This document shows, in pieces, positions 25,966-34,436 of a stretch of 43,862 nt of DNA (within the stretch, counting starts at the first letter, position 1; the number at the start of each line of letters is the position of its first letter). The translations under genes were made by a program, and so were the position numbers. Origin of the DNA: Candidatus Azophilus lithoversatilis (lineage in GTDB: Bacteria > Pseudomonadota > Gammaproteobacteria > Pseudomonadales > Azotimanducaceae); the NCBI GenBank assembly GCA_028278675.1, contig JAQAJJ010000010.1:11423-55284 (forward strand). The letters run 5' to 3'. Below the pieces are notes generated by a model, which saw only the letters and a list, made by a program, of their open reading frames with translations, ran no database searches and had not been told where the DNA came from.

Positions 25966-26304
25966 ATGAAGTCATCAAAGGCGAATACCCATGCATTCGG
26001 CCAAGCCGGCAAGATTCTCGCGCTTAAGGAAGGCCATTTTCCGTATGTGCTCCACGGCGATCTGAACACCGTGGGCGTGACCGATTTCGAGGGTGCTCTC
26101 AACGGCTCTTTCACCACGCATCCGAAAGTGCACCCCATCACCGGAGAATTGCTCGCCTTCGGCTACTCCGCAATGGAGCCCTACCTGCGCTATCAGCGTG
26201 TATCCGCCGAAGGCCAAATCGCGCAGGTCGAAAACATCACCGTTGGCGGGCCGACGATGATGCACGACTTCACAGCCCGCCCGACGTTGCGGCAACCGGC
26301 GTGA
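25966..26304 (+). pseudogene. fragment of a carotenoid oxygenase (RPE65/CCD family)
   Basis: About 112 residues are left of a family that normally has about 450-500. Recognisable are KANTHAFGQAGKILALKEG, then HPKVHPITGELLAFGYS and PYLRYQRV, and finally GGPTMMHDF, in the family's order. The HPK and MHDF histidines are iron ligands. Both the N-terminal part and everything after MMHDF are missing, so no active enzyme can result. The fragment diverges from the Rieske gene by less than 100 bp and may have belonged to the same substrate pathway. Confidence 0.75.
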
Positions 26305-26513
26305 TCGGCAAACGTCCCGCTTAGGGCCGGTTCACAGGATCCGTCTTAGTCCTGTTGCGTCCAAGGCTGCGCCAATCAAGGCGCGAGGAGCGTGCACTGG
26401 CTCGCTCCGCCTTGCCGGGCAAGGAAAGGGCCCTCGGCAGGAGCAACCCAGATGGTGTGAACAGGTCGTAGTCCGGGCCAGGAACCCTGATTGACCAAAG
26501 CGATGCCCAGCTC

Positions 26514-26606
26514 CTACGAGATTCCGGTGCGCTGTTCCACCGCCTTGACTTGCCCGAAGACCGGTTCCACACTCGAACGCAGACGGTGAATTGAGGTCCA
26601 ATGGAC
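26514..26606 (-). pseudogene. short transposase remnant, IS1182-like
   Basis: One minus-strand frame reads HRLRSSVEPVFGQVKAVEQR before a stop. VEPVFGQ(I/V)K is the C-terminal DDE motif region of IS1182-type transposases, where the Glu is catalytic. Only about 25 residues remain. The rest of 26305-26607 shows no gene, so this gap seems to be a decayed insertion next to the operon that starts at 26608. Confidence 0.4.
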
Positions 26607-26607
26607 C

Positions 26608-27987
26608 ATGAACGGGACCAAGGTCGGACAAGCAGGGCCAAAGCGCACAGGCGCATTGACCTTCGCCTTGGGCGTGTTGGCGGTACTGCATGCCCACGGC
26701 GGCTGGGCCGGTGCGGGACAACCGGTGCCTAGGGCGCTCCCCGAAGACGCCCAGCCAGCCGCCGCCAGCCGGTCCGTCCAGCGCATCGAGGAGGCCCTCG
26801 GCGAAGCGGCATCGCACTTGGCGGCGGTGGCCGTAGACATTGAGAACGCCGAATACGCCAAGGCGGAAGCCTTCCTGACGCACTACCTGCGCACCGTCGA
26901 AGCCGCCCACCACCGCTATCATCCGGAGCTCGTGCGGCCACTGTTGCTGCTCGGCGACGCCCGGTTCGGCCAAGCCAACTATCCCGGCGCCTTGGAGAGC
27001 TACAGCCAAGCCGTGCAAGTCAGTCGGGTCAGCGGCGGGCTGTTCACCCCCAACCAAGTCGAGGCGGTGTACAAGCAGTCCGAGGCCCTGCAGCGCCTCG
27101 GCGACGGGGAGGCCGCCACCCGACGCGAGGAATACGCCTACGAGGTGCTCTTGAGAGCCTACGGGACGGACAACGAGGCCATGCTGCCAGGGGTGTTCCG
27201 CCTCGCCCGCTGGTACAAGGACGCCTACAACATCTTTGCCGCCCGCGCCCTGTACCAACAAGCGCTCAAGATCTACGGTGCCAATGACAAGGCCGGCACG
27301 CCGCGGGCGATACCGGCCTTGCAGGGCCTCGCCGAAACCTACCGGATGGAGCGCTTTCCACCCTTCTACCTAGACGACCAGGAGTTGCCCTCCCGGTTCG
27401 CCACCCGGTCCAGCGGCCGTTTCGCCAACTACGAACTGCCGTTGCAGATCAACAGCTTTCCGGTTGCCGAACGGGCCTTGCAGGAAGTGATCCGCATTCG
27501 TCAGAAAGACGCGAACACGGGCCCCACGCCCGTGTCGGAAGCGATTCTCGACCTTGCGGACTGGCATCTGATGTGGGAGCACTTCCGCAAGGCGCACACC
27601 CTCTATGAGCACGTTTACGCCCGTTTTGAGAAGGTCGGCACCGTCGATGCCGCCGCCTACTTCGCTGAACCGATGCTGCTGCATTTCGCGGCACCCAAGG
27701 ATCCTCGCCCGCCACCCGCCGGGGAGCGGGACAAGCGAACCGCCGGGTTTGTCGAAGTGCAATTCCAAGTGTCGGCGAACGGCAGCGTTCGGAACATGGC
27801 AGTGGTCGCCTCAGAACCGGAAGGGTTGATGGACTTTCCGGTGCGCCGCAGCCTGCGCGGCGCCCGCTACCGCCCGGCCATGGTCGATGGCAAGGCGGTG
27901 CCCTTTGAAGAGGAAATTTACCGCCACGAATTCAACTACTTCCCGCGTTCGGAGAAGGCGGATGACAACCAGGAAAACGATGCTTGA
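26608..27987 (+). CDS. TPR protein with a TonB-type C-terminal domain
   Basis: First gene of the twelve-gene operon; 459 aa. An N-terminal hydrophobic segment (TGALTFALGVLAVLHAHGG) anchors or exports it. The middle has TPR-like helical repeats (for example YPGALESYSQAVQVSR, then NIFAARALYQQALKIYG). The last 90 residues form a TonB_C fold: AGFVEVQFQVSANGSVRNMA, then FPVRRSLRGARYRPA and VPFEEEIYRHEF. TonB domains carry proton-motive energy from an ExbB-ExbD complex to the outer membrane; such a complex is encoded further along the operon. The Pro-rich spacer of classical TonB is replaced by TPRs. The promoter area is disturbed by the transposase remnant. Confidence 0.8.
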   Translation: MNGTKVGQAGPKRTGALTFALGVLAVLHAHGGWAGAGQPVPRALPEDAQPAAASRSVQRIEEALGEAASHLAAVAVDIENAEYAKAEAFLTHYLRTVEAAHHRYHPELVRPLLLLGDARFGQANYPGALESYSQAVQVSRVSGGLFTPNQVEAVYKQSEALQRLGDGEAATRREEYAYEVLLRAYGTDNEAMLPGVFRLARWYKDAYNIFAARALYQQALKIYGANDKAGTPRAIPALQGLAETYRMERFPPFYLDDQELPSRFATRSSGRFANYELPLQINSFPVAERALQEVIRIRQKDANTGPTPVSEAILDLADWHLMWEHFRKAHTLYEHVYARFEKVGTVDAAAYFAEPMLLHFAAPKDPRPPPAGERDKRTAGFVEVQFQVSANGSVRNMAVVASEPEGLMDFPVRRSLRGARYRPAMVDGKAVPFEEEIYRHEFNYFPRSEKADDNQENDA

Positions 27988-28097
27988 GGCCTGTGCAGCC
28001 GGTTGCGGATCATACAGCTTCGGTTCAGCATTCCCGCGGCATCCTGTCCACGCTCAAAACTGCCCGCGTTCGAGAACTTCGAGCTGAGGACGGAAAC

Positions 28098-29237
28098 ATG
28101 GCCACCTTGCTGAAACTGACGTTCATCGCCACTGTGACCCTGCTCTGGGCCTGCGCCCCCATCACGCCGCTGTATCCGCAGCAACCGCAATCCGGTTCCA
28201 GCGGCAGCGCGTCGGGTTCGTCAGGCAGCCCGAGCAGTGGTGGCTCGAGCGGCGGCCCGAGTGGCGGCGGTTCCAGCGGCGGCGGTGCGGGCGGCGGCGG
28301 GGGCGCGGGTGGCAACCCACTGCCCAGCGGCCTCCCGACGCCTAGCGGAAGCGCAGGCGGCGGCATGCCCGGCAGCGGGAACTCCGGTGATGCATCGCGC
28401 TCCCCGGCCGGGTCCGGTCCTTCAGGCGGAACGAGAGGCGGCACCGGCCCGGACGGCAGCGCCCGCATACCGCCGCCTCCCGGCACCGCCGGTTCAAGTG
28501 GAGGCCAGCTTCCTGGACAAAGCGGGGGCTGGCCGAGCAGCGGCTCTGCAGGTGGGCACGGAACCGACCTGCCCGGCAGCGATCAAAGCGGCGGCAACCA
28601 AGCTGGCGCTGGGGACCTGCCCGGCACCGACGGCAACGGGCCGGGCGGAATCGACACCGGTGACCGATCCGGCACCGGTGAGGAGACTTGGCAAAGCAGC
28701 GCACCCGGCGGCGGCGCAGGCGGCTGGGAAGCCAGCAACCAATTGCCCGGGGCGCCCGGCGCCCCACCCGGCGTTCCCGGCGGTCCGCAGGGCGGAACGG
28801 AATATCGAACGGAGTCCCAAACGGGTTCCGGCCAGGGCCAGGGCGCTTTGGACCAGGCGCTGGAGTCCTTCGATGGTGAAATTCTCGCTGAACGGGAAGT
28901 GATCGCCCAGCGCACCAACCAAAAGCCATCCGGGGCCGGCGGTGCCGCTCCGGCGCAGTCCGAGAGCGGTGGCGCATTGGACACCGGCAGCGCCGGCAGC
29001 GCCGGCAGCGGCGGTGCGCCCGTGCCCCGAACGGCCAGCCGCGGCGGTCCGAGGCCCGCGCCCGCGATGCCCGGCCGCGGGCCGGGAGGCCAGGGCGGCG
29101 GGGGCCAAGGCGGCCTGCCCGATGCCAAGGACGACGACATCATCGCCCGCCAACTGCGCGAGGCGGCCATGGCGGAACCGGATCCGGAACTGCGGGAAAA
29201 GCTCTGGGAGGAATACCGCCGCTACAAGGGAAGCTGA
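28098..29237 (+). CDS. Gly/Ser/Pro-rich lipoprotein
   Basis: ATG 28098 has GAGGA seven bases upstream and begins a lipoprotein signal peptide ending LLWAC (Cys at residue 19). From there to about residue 340 the 379-aa protein is low complexity: runs of SGG, GSGG and later PGG/GAPG, resembling a flexible or fibrous spacer. A charged block (DQALESFDGEILAEREVIAQ, about 255-274) interrupts it, and the last 38 residues (DDDIIARQLREAAMAEPDPE and following) are helical and look conserved, a probable interaction tag. It may bridge the periplasm or cover the surface as part of the same envelope complex. GC is very high because of the Gly codons. Confidence 0.72.
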   Translation: MATLLKLTFIATVTLLWACAPITPLYPQQPQSGSSGSASGSSGSPSSGGSSGGPSGGGSSGGGAGGGGGAGGNPLPSGLPTPSGSAGGGMPGSGNSGDASRSPAGSGPSGGTRGGTGPDGSARIPPPPGTAGSSGGQLPGQSGGWPSSGSAGGHGTDLPGSDQSGGNQAGAGDLPGTDGNGPGGIDTGDRSGTGEETWQSSAPGGGAGGWEASNQLPGAPGAPPGVPGGPQGGTEYRTESQTGSGQGQGALDQALESFDGEILAEREVIAQRTNQKPSGAGGAAPAQSESGGALDTGSAGSAGSGGAPVPRTASRGGPRPAPAMPGRGPGGQGGGGQGGLPDAKDDDIIARQLREAAMAEPDPELREKLWEEYRRYKGS

Positions 29238-29239
29238 CC

Positions 29240-30454
29240 ATGCGCCTACTTGCTCCTGCATTCACCCTGTGTTCGGCGCTGGCCTTGGCGGCCTGCGTAT
29301 CGGAATCGGTGCGCACCGTGGACATGACGCCGCCCAAGCAGTTCAGCGGCGTTCAGGACGAAGCGTTGCTGCTCGACGTGGGCGTCGCTGTCCTGGATCC
29401 GAACATCCCCCAGACCTTCGATGAGCAGGTCGCCGAACTGGTCAACCCGGACATCCGCCGGGCCGAGGCCCAGTTCATGCCCTACTTCGCCAAGAATCTG
29501 CTGCAGAGCACCGGCAACTGGGGCGCGGTGCGGGTGGTGCCGCGGGCCACCCACGCGGTCGATGTCACGGTGACCGGCAAGATTCTCCAATCCGATGGCG
29601 AGAAGCTGGCCCAGGAGTTCACCGTCACCGATGCGCGGGGCGTCGTCTGGTTCACCAAGACCTACCGCACCGAGGCCAGCAAGTACGCCTATTCACCGAC
29701 GGTGCCGCCGGACATCGATCCCTTTCAAGCCAACTACAAGCAGTTGGCGGACGACATGCTCGCCCATCGCGAGTCGTTGGATGAGGCTACGGTGCTCGCC
29801 ATTCGCGCCACCGCCGAAATGAAGTTCGCCCGCGACTTCGCCCCCGATGCCTTCGACACCCATGTTCAGCCGCGGCCCGACGGCGGCTTTGAACTGCTGC
29901 GGCTGCCGGCGGAGGACGATCCGATGCTGGCGCGCGTGCGCCGGGTGCGGGAGCGGGAGTACGTCTTCATCGACACCTTGGATGAGCACTACGCCAACTA
30001 CCACCGCCAGATGTACGGCGCCTACCAAAACTGGCGCGCCGCCACCTACTCCGAAGCCGCGTCGCTGCGCGAACTCAAAGCCCAAGCGCGAACTCGGACC
30101 TGGGCCGGCATCGCCGCCATCGGCGCCGGCATCGGCGCGATCTACGACAGCGACAATCCCTACATCGACGCCACCGGGCTGGTCACCATCGGCGCGGGCG
30201 CCGCGCTCATCAAAAACGCCGTCACCAAGCGCAACGAAGCCGCCATGCAGGCGGAGGCGCTGCGGGAGCTCGGCGTGGAGGCGGAAGCGGAAATAATGCC
30301 CCACACCATGGAGCTCGAGAACGAAACCGTCCGACTTCAGGGCACGGTCGATGAGCAGTACCAGGAACTGCGGCGAATACTGCGCCAGCTCTACTTTGAG
30401 GATCTCGGCCTGCCGACGCCGCCAGCGCCCGAGGCGTCTGACCCCCCTGCGTAA
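29240..30454 (+). CDS. lipoprotein of unknown function
   Basis: The 404-aa protein starts two bases after the previous stop and has a clear lipobox (SALALAAC). Residues 30-200 look like a CsgG/LpoB-type alpha-beta domain (EALLLDVGVAVLDPN, VTGKILQSDGEKLAQEFTV), followed by an Arg/Glu-rich helical part, a Gly/Ala/Ile segment (WAGIAAIGAGIGAIY, then VTIGAGAALIKN) that may insert into or lie on a membrane, and a coiled-coil-like tail. The CsgG/LpoB resemblance is only by eye. It is likely an outer-membrane-bound component of the same machine. Confidence 0.68.
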   Translation: MRLLAPAFTLCSALALAACVSESVRTVDMTPPKQFSGVQDEALLLDVGVAVLDPNIPQTFDEQVAELVNPDIRRAEAQFMPYFAKNLLQSTGNWGAVRVVPRATHAVDVTVTGKILQSDGEKLAQEFTVTDARGVVWFTKTYRTEASKYAYSPTVPPDIDPFQANYKQLADDMLAHRESLDEATVLAIRATAEMKFARDFAPDAFDTHVQPRPDGGFELLRLPAEDDPMLARVRRVREREYVFIDTLDEHYANYHRQMYGAYQNWRAATYSEAASLRELKAQARTRTWAGIAAIGAGIGAIYDSDNPYIDATGLVTIGAGAALIKNAVTKRNEAAMQAEALRELGVEAEAEIMPHTMELENETVRLQGTVDEQYQELRRILRQLYFEDLGLPTPPAPEASDPPA

Positions 30455-30547
30455 CGAGGCGACGCCTCAGATCAACCAGTGGGCGGTCGCCGGGCGCAAA
30501 AGCTGACTCAAGTAACAACCTCATCCCGCGATCAGAAGATTCAGCAT

Positions 30548-32068
30548 ATGCCCGACGATTCTGGCGTCATCAAACCGCAAGCGGTTCCGCTCAGCCACAC
30601 CGGGGGTGAGCAGTCGACTGGCCCCACAGGCTTCGGCGGCCGGCGCTGGCTGCTCTTGCTGATCGTGTCCGGCGCTGTGTTGGCCATCGCCGCCCTGTTC
30701 ACGGTTGCGCCGACTTGGATCGAACCCTTGGAATTGGTCTCGCCAGCGACCGCGCCCAGCGCCGCGACGACGCCGCAGAGCGCCGTGTCCCGACCAGCTC
30801 CGGACGACCAACTGCCGCCCTTTCAAGCGCTCAGAAGGGAGCAGGCACGAGCCGAAGCCGGCGGGGAGCTGGCCCGCTTCGTGGAGTTGGAGTTGAAGCT
30901 GCGCGAAGAGCTTAGGGCCGGCGCTTGGGCCGAGGCCCAGTACGACGCCGCCCGCACCCTCGCCCAAGCCGGCGACGAGGCCTTCGTCGCCGAACGATTC
31001 GACGCCGCCATCGATCAGTACCGCCAAGCCGGCGACGCACTGGTGGCCCTTATCGACGAAGGTCATGCCCAATTTGAGGACGCCCTGAACAAGGGGATCG
31101 CGGCCATTGACCAACGCGACCCCACCGCTGCCGAGGCCTGGCTCGGCCAAGCCGGGGCAATCAAGCCGGACAGCCCCGAGCTGCTGAGCGCGCGGCAGCG
31201 GGCGGGCCACTTGCCTGAAGTCATCGCCAAGTTCCGGGCCGCGCGCAATCATGAGCTGGCGGGGCGCTGGGAGCAAGCGCTGGGGGCCTACCAAGCAATC
31301 CGAGTCTTGGACGCCAACATCCCCGGCCTGGGCGAGGCCATTGCCGCCGCTCGCCGGGGCCACTCCCAGCAGGCTCTTCGAGAACGGCTCTCCGACGGAT
31401 TCAAAGCCTTGGAGCAAGGCAACTTCGAACAGGCGGAAAACGGCTTCCAGCAGGCCCTCAGAATCGACCCCGGCAATGCCTCCGCCGAAGGCGGCTTGCA
31501 GCAGATCGCCAACCAGTCCGAACTGGTGAGAATTGCCGAGCTTAAAGCGCAGGCCGAGCAGCACGCGGCAGCCGAGCGATGGCCCGAGGCGGCGCAGGCC
31601 CACCGGCGCATTCTGGATCTGGACCCCAACATTCAATTCGCCCGGCTTGGGCTCACGCAGGCCGAAGCGCACAGCCATGCCTTGAGCACCCTGAAGCGGA
31701 TCGCCGACGGCGCCAAGCGGCTGTCGTCGGGTGCGCTCTACAAGGAGGCGCAGGACCTGCTCGCCGACGCCAAGACACTAACGCCAAGGGGCCCGGTTCT
31801 AGCCGCGGCCATTGAGGAGACGGAGGCCCTGCTCCGCCGCCACGGCACCCCGGTGCCGGTGCTGTTGCGGTCGGACAATGCCACCGAGGTGCTGCTTTCC
31901 AACGTCGGTCCCTTGGGACGCTTTTCCGAAAAGCGCCTCGAACTGCGCCCGGGGGCCTACACGCTGGTCGGCCGCCGTGACGGCTGGCGGGACGTGCGCA
32001 CCGAGATCAACGTCCAACCCAGCATGGCTCCGATTGAGATACGTTGCCAGGAACTCCTGCAGCGATGA
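30548..32068 (+). CDS. membrane-anchored TPR protein with a PEGA-like C-terminus
   Basis: The 506-aa protein has a short cytoplasmic N-terminus, one membrane helix (RWLLLLIVSGAVLAIAALFTV, about residues 33-53) and a large periplasmic part. That part is built from helical TPR-type repeats (for example FDAAIDQYRQAGDALVALID, later GDFE-like LEQGNFEQAENGFQQALRID and RWPEAAQAHRRILDLDPN). The last 75 residues look like a PEGA-type beta domain (LELRPGAYTLVGRRDGWRDV). ATG 30548 is preferred although the ribosome site is weak (AGAAG). It overlaps the next gene by 4 bp. Confidence 0.75.
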   Translation: MPDDSGVIKPQAVPLSHTGGEQSTGPTGFGGRRWLLLLIVSGAVLAIAALFTVAPTWIEPLELVSPATAPSAATTPQSAVSRPAPDDQLPPFQALRREQARAEAGGELARFVELELKLREELRAGAWAEAQYDAARTLAQAGDEAFVAERFDAAIDQYRQAGDALVALIDEGHAQFEDALNKGIAAIDQRDPTAAEAWLGQAGAIKPDSPELLSARQRAGHLPEVIAKFRAARNHELAGRWEQALGAYQAIRVLDANIPGLGEAIAAARRGHSQQALRERLSDGFKALEQGNFEQAENGFQQALRIDPGNASAEGGLQQIANQSELVRIAELKAQAEQHAAAERWPEAAQAHRRILDLDPNIQFARLGLTQAEAHSHALSTLKRIADGAKRLSSGALYKEAQDLLADAKTLTPRGPVLAAAIEETEALLRRHGTPVPVLLRSDNATEVLLSNVGPLGRFSEKRLELRPGAYTLVGRRDGWRDVRTEINVQPSMAPIEIRCQELLQR

Positions 32069-34107
32069 GCGCCGACAACGTCATCAAGCCGGTTCTCTAT
32101 CAGCCTCCGGGCGAAGACCGCACCCGGCGTCCGCACCTTTCCGCGGCGCGCATCGCGCTGCTCGCTGCGGCGCTGATCGCCGCCGCGGTGCTGGCGTTCC
32201 TGTTCATGGCTCGCTCCGTGGCCCTGGAGTTCACGCCACCCGCCAACCACATTAGCATCCAGGGAGGCCCCGCCATTGAGTTCGGCGGCGTTCATCTGCT
32301 GCTGAGCGGCACCTACCAGGTCGAGGCGGAACTCGATGGCTACTATCCCATTGCGGCGCCGTTCAGCGTCGGCACCGAGCGCAATCAAACCTTTCAGTTC
32401 AAATTTGCGCCATTGCCCGGCCTGCTCACCATAGAGGCTGTTCCCATCGGGGCACATCTGACGGTTGATGGGCGTCCACAGGGCGCGACGCCGCTCGCCG
32501 ACCTGCCCGTCGAAGCCGGGAAGCGCCGATTGCACTTCACCCACCCCCGCCATCAAGCCCTTGCAATGACCGTCGCGGTCGCCGGGCGCAGCGAGCGGCA
32601 GCACATCGACGCCGAACTCCTGCCCAATTGGGGCGAGGTGCGTTACGTCACTCAACCGCCCGGGGCGCGCATCCTCATCGATGGTGAGGACACGGGCCTG
32701 ACCACCCCGGCGACGGCGGAAATTCTCGCCGGTGAACATGAGGTGGCGCTGGCCTTGGAAGGCCACCAGAGCCATCGCGAGCGCATCCTGATCGCGCCCC
32801 AGGAGCAGCGCGAGGCGCCGCTGATCCGACTTCGCCAGTCCGATGCGCAACTCCGGGTGAGCACCCACCCGGACCAAGCGGGCGTGACCATCGATGGCCA
32901 ATACCGTGGCGAGTCGCCGGTCAGCGCGGAGTTGAGGTCGGGAAGGGCCTACCGGGTGCAGATTTTCAAGGCAGGCTATGCGGCCCATAGCGCTACCGTC
33001 ACTCTCAAGGCCGATGAAGCCCGCAGGCTATCGTTTGACCTCGAGCCCCTGACCGGCCTGGTGTCGGTGCAGGCCGCGCCCCCCCAGGCACAGCTCCTCG
33101 TGGACGGCGAGGCCAAGGGCCCCGCCAACCAAGTGCTCGAACTGCCCACCCGCCCCCACCGCCTGGAGATTCTAGCCGATGGCTACGCCGGCTACCGCAC
33201 TGACATCCGGCCCCGCCAAGGTCTCACCCAGGAAGTGCGGGTCAAGCTGCTCACGTTGGCCGAAGCGCGGCTGGCTGCGTTGCGCCCGGAAATCACGACC
33301 GCCCAAGGGCAAACCCTGAAGCTGTTCAAGCCAAGCCCAATCCGTCTGGGCGCGTCGCGCCGCGAACCAGGCCGACGGGCCAACGAGGCGCTGCGCGACG
33401 TGAATTTGAAGCGTTTTTTCTATTTGGGCATCAAGGAGGTGAGCAACGCCGAGTTCAAGGCTTTCGCCAGCGGCCACGATTCCGGTGCCTACGAGGATCA
33501 GCCGTTGAACAAGGACGATCAGCCCGTGGTGTTGGTCAGTTGGCACGAAGCCGCCCGCTACTGCAATTGGCTGTCGCGCCAGGAGCGTCTGCCCGCATTC
33601 TATGCGGAGGAGTTCGGCAAGGTGGTCGGCTTCAACACCTCCGCCACGGGCTACCGGCTGCCCAGCGAAGCGGAATGGGCTTGGGCCGCCCGCCATCGGC
33701 AGGATGGCGAACCGCTGCGTTTCCCTTGGGGCGAGGCGCTGCCGCCTCCGAGTCGGCAAGGCAACTATGCCGACCGATCGGCTGGCCACCTAGTGGGACG
33801 CATCATCTTCGGCTACAACGACAACTACGCAGTGGCAGCGCCGGTCGGCACCTTTGCGGCCAATGCCAAGGGCATCTTCGATCTCGGCGGCAACGTAGCG
33901 GAATGGGTCAACGACTTCTACCAGCACCCCGCGCCCGAGAACACACCACCCCTCGGACCATCCGCGGGGGAGTATCATGTGATTCGCGGGTCGAGCTGGA
34001 TGCATGGAACCACCACGGACCTGCGGCTGTCGTTCCGCGACTACGGCATCGACGGCCGCCGCGACCTCGGATTCCGGATTGCCCGCTTCGCCGAGACTGA
34101 ACCATGA
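32065..34107 (+). CDS. membrane-anchored PEGA-repeat protein with an FGE/sulfatase-modifying-factor-like domain
   Basis: The 680-aa protein has one N-terminal helix (IALLAAALIAAAVLAFLFM, about 30-48), then four clear PEGA repeats (about 118-170, 192-245, 258-310 and 328-380, each with a VxxxPxGAxxxVDG-type core) and a weaker one before them. Residues about 430-675 form a formylglycine-generating-enzyme-like fold: VSWHEAARYCNWLSRQE, GYRLPSEAEWAWAAR, FDLGGNVAEWVNDF, VIRGSSW and LGFRIAR. The Cys pair that makes formylglycine in true FGEs is not seen near the C-terminus, so a binding role in the periplasm is more likely than catalysis. PEGA domains often bind surface polymers. Confidence 0.85.
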   Translation: MSADNVIKPVLYQPPGEDRTRRPHLSAARIALLAAALIAAAVLAFLFMARSVALEFTPPANHISIQGGPAIEFGGVHLLLSGTYQVEAELDGYYPIAAPFSVGTERNQTFQFKFAPLPGLLTIEAVPIGAHLTVDGRPQGATPLADLPVEAGKRRLHFTHPRHQALAMTVAVAGRSERQHIDAELLPNWGEVRYVTQPPGARILIDGEDTGLTTPATAEILAGEHEVALALEGHQSHRERILIAPQEQREAPLIRLRQSDAQLRVSTHPDQAGVTIDGQYRGESPVSAELRSGRAYRVQIFKAGYAAHSATVTLKADEARRLSFDLEPLTGLVSVQAAPPQAQLLVDGEAKGPANQVLELPTRPHRLEILADGYAGYRTDIRPRQGLTQEVRVKLLTLAEARLAALRPEITTAQGQTLKLFKPSPIRLGASRREPGRRANEALRDVNLKRFFYLGIKEVSNAEFKAFASGHDSGAYEDQPLNKDDQPVVLVSWHEAARYCNWLSRQERLPAFYAEEFGKVVGFNTSATGYRLPSEAEWAWAARHRQDGEPLRFPWGEALPPPSRQGNYADRSAGHLVGRIIFGYNDNYAVAAPVGTFAANAKGIFDLGGNVAEWVNDFYQHPAPENTPPLGPSAGEYHVIRGSSWMHGTTTDLRLSFRDYGIDGRRDLGFRIARFAETEP

Positions 34108-34436
34108 ACCCGTTGACCGCAAACAACCTCGAACCCAGGAACTCCATTCGACCTCTCGGAAATGTCGCGAGCGGTGTTTCGGCGGGGGGTAAACTGGCGT
34201 ACGCGCTTCTGGCCGGCGCGTTGCTCGCTATCGGCGGCGGCCCTGCCGCAGCGGTGGAGACCGAGCGGGCACCCATTGAGGCCGAGGCGCTGAACGGCAA
34301 CGCTGAGGCAAAGGCCGAAAAAACGGCTGAGGAAAACACGCAGATCGATGATGAGCCCTCCGAGCCCTATGACGTCTTTCTGCCGACTGAGGAAATCTCC
34401 GAGGACTTCGCGGTGCCCTTTCCGGTGGACATATGA
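34104..34436 (+). CDS. small anchored or exported acidic protein
   Basis: The 110-aa protein starts in a 4-bp overlap with the PEGA/FGE gene and ends in one with the channel gene. A polar 28-residue N-terminus precedes a hydrophobic segment (LAYALLAGALLAIGGGPAAA, about 31-50) with a possible signal-peptidase site at AAA. The rest is very acidic (EAEALNGNAEAKAEKTAEEN and the following EEISEDF). No family was recognised. Its place directly before the proton-channel gene suggests a dedicated accessory subunit. Confidence 0.65.
   Translation: MNPLTANNLEPRNSIRPLGNVASGVSAGGKLAYALLAGALLAIGGGPAAAVETERAPIEAEALNGNAEAKAEKTAEENTQIDDEPSEPYDVFLPTEEISEDFAVPFPVDI

Noticed and set aside
28198-28320. Gly/Ser-coding region as a DNA repeat array or CRISPR
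   Set aside because: No fixed unit or spacer pattern; it is explained by low-complexity protein coding.
30455-30467. Small hairpin as a terminator or attenuator inside the operon
   Set aside because: Five-base stem with a 3-base loop and no T-run; too weak in GC-rich DNA.
32065-34107. Active formylglycine-generating enzyme for a sulfatase
   Set aside because: The catalytic Cys pair is not seen and no sulfatase gene is nearby.
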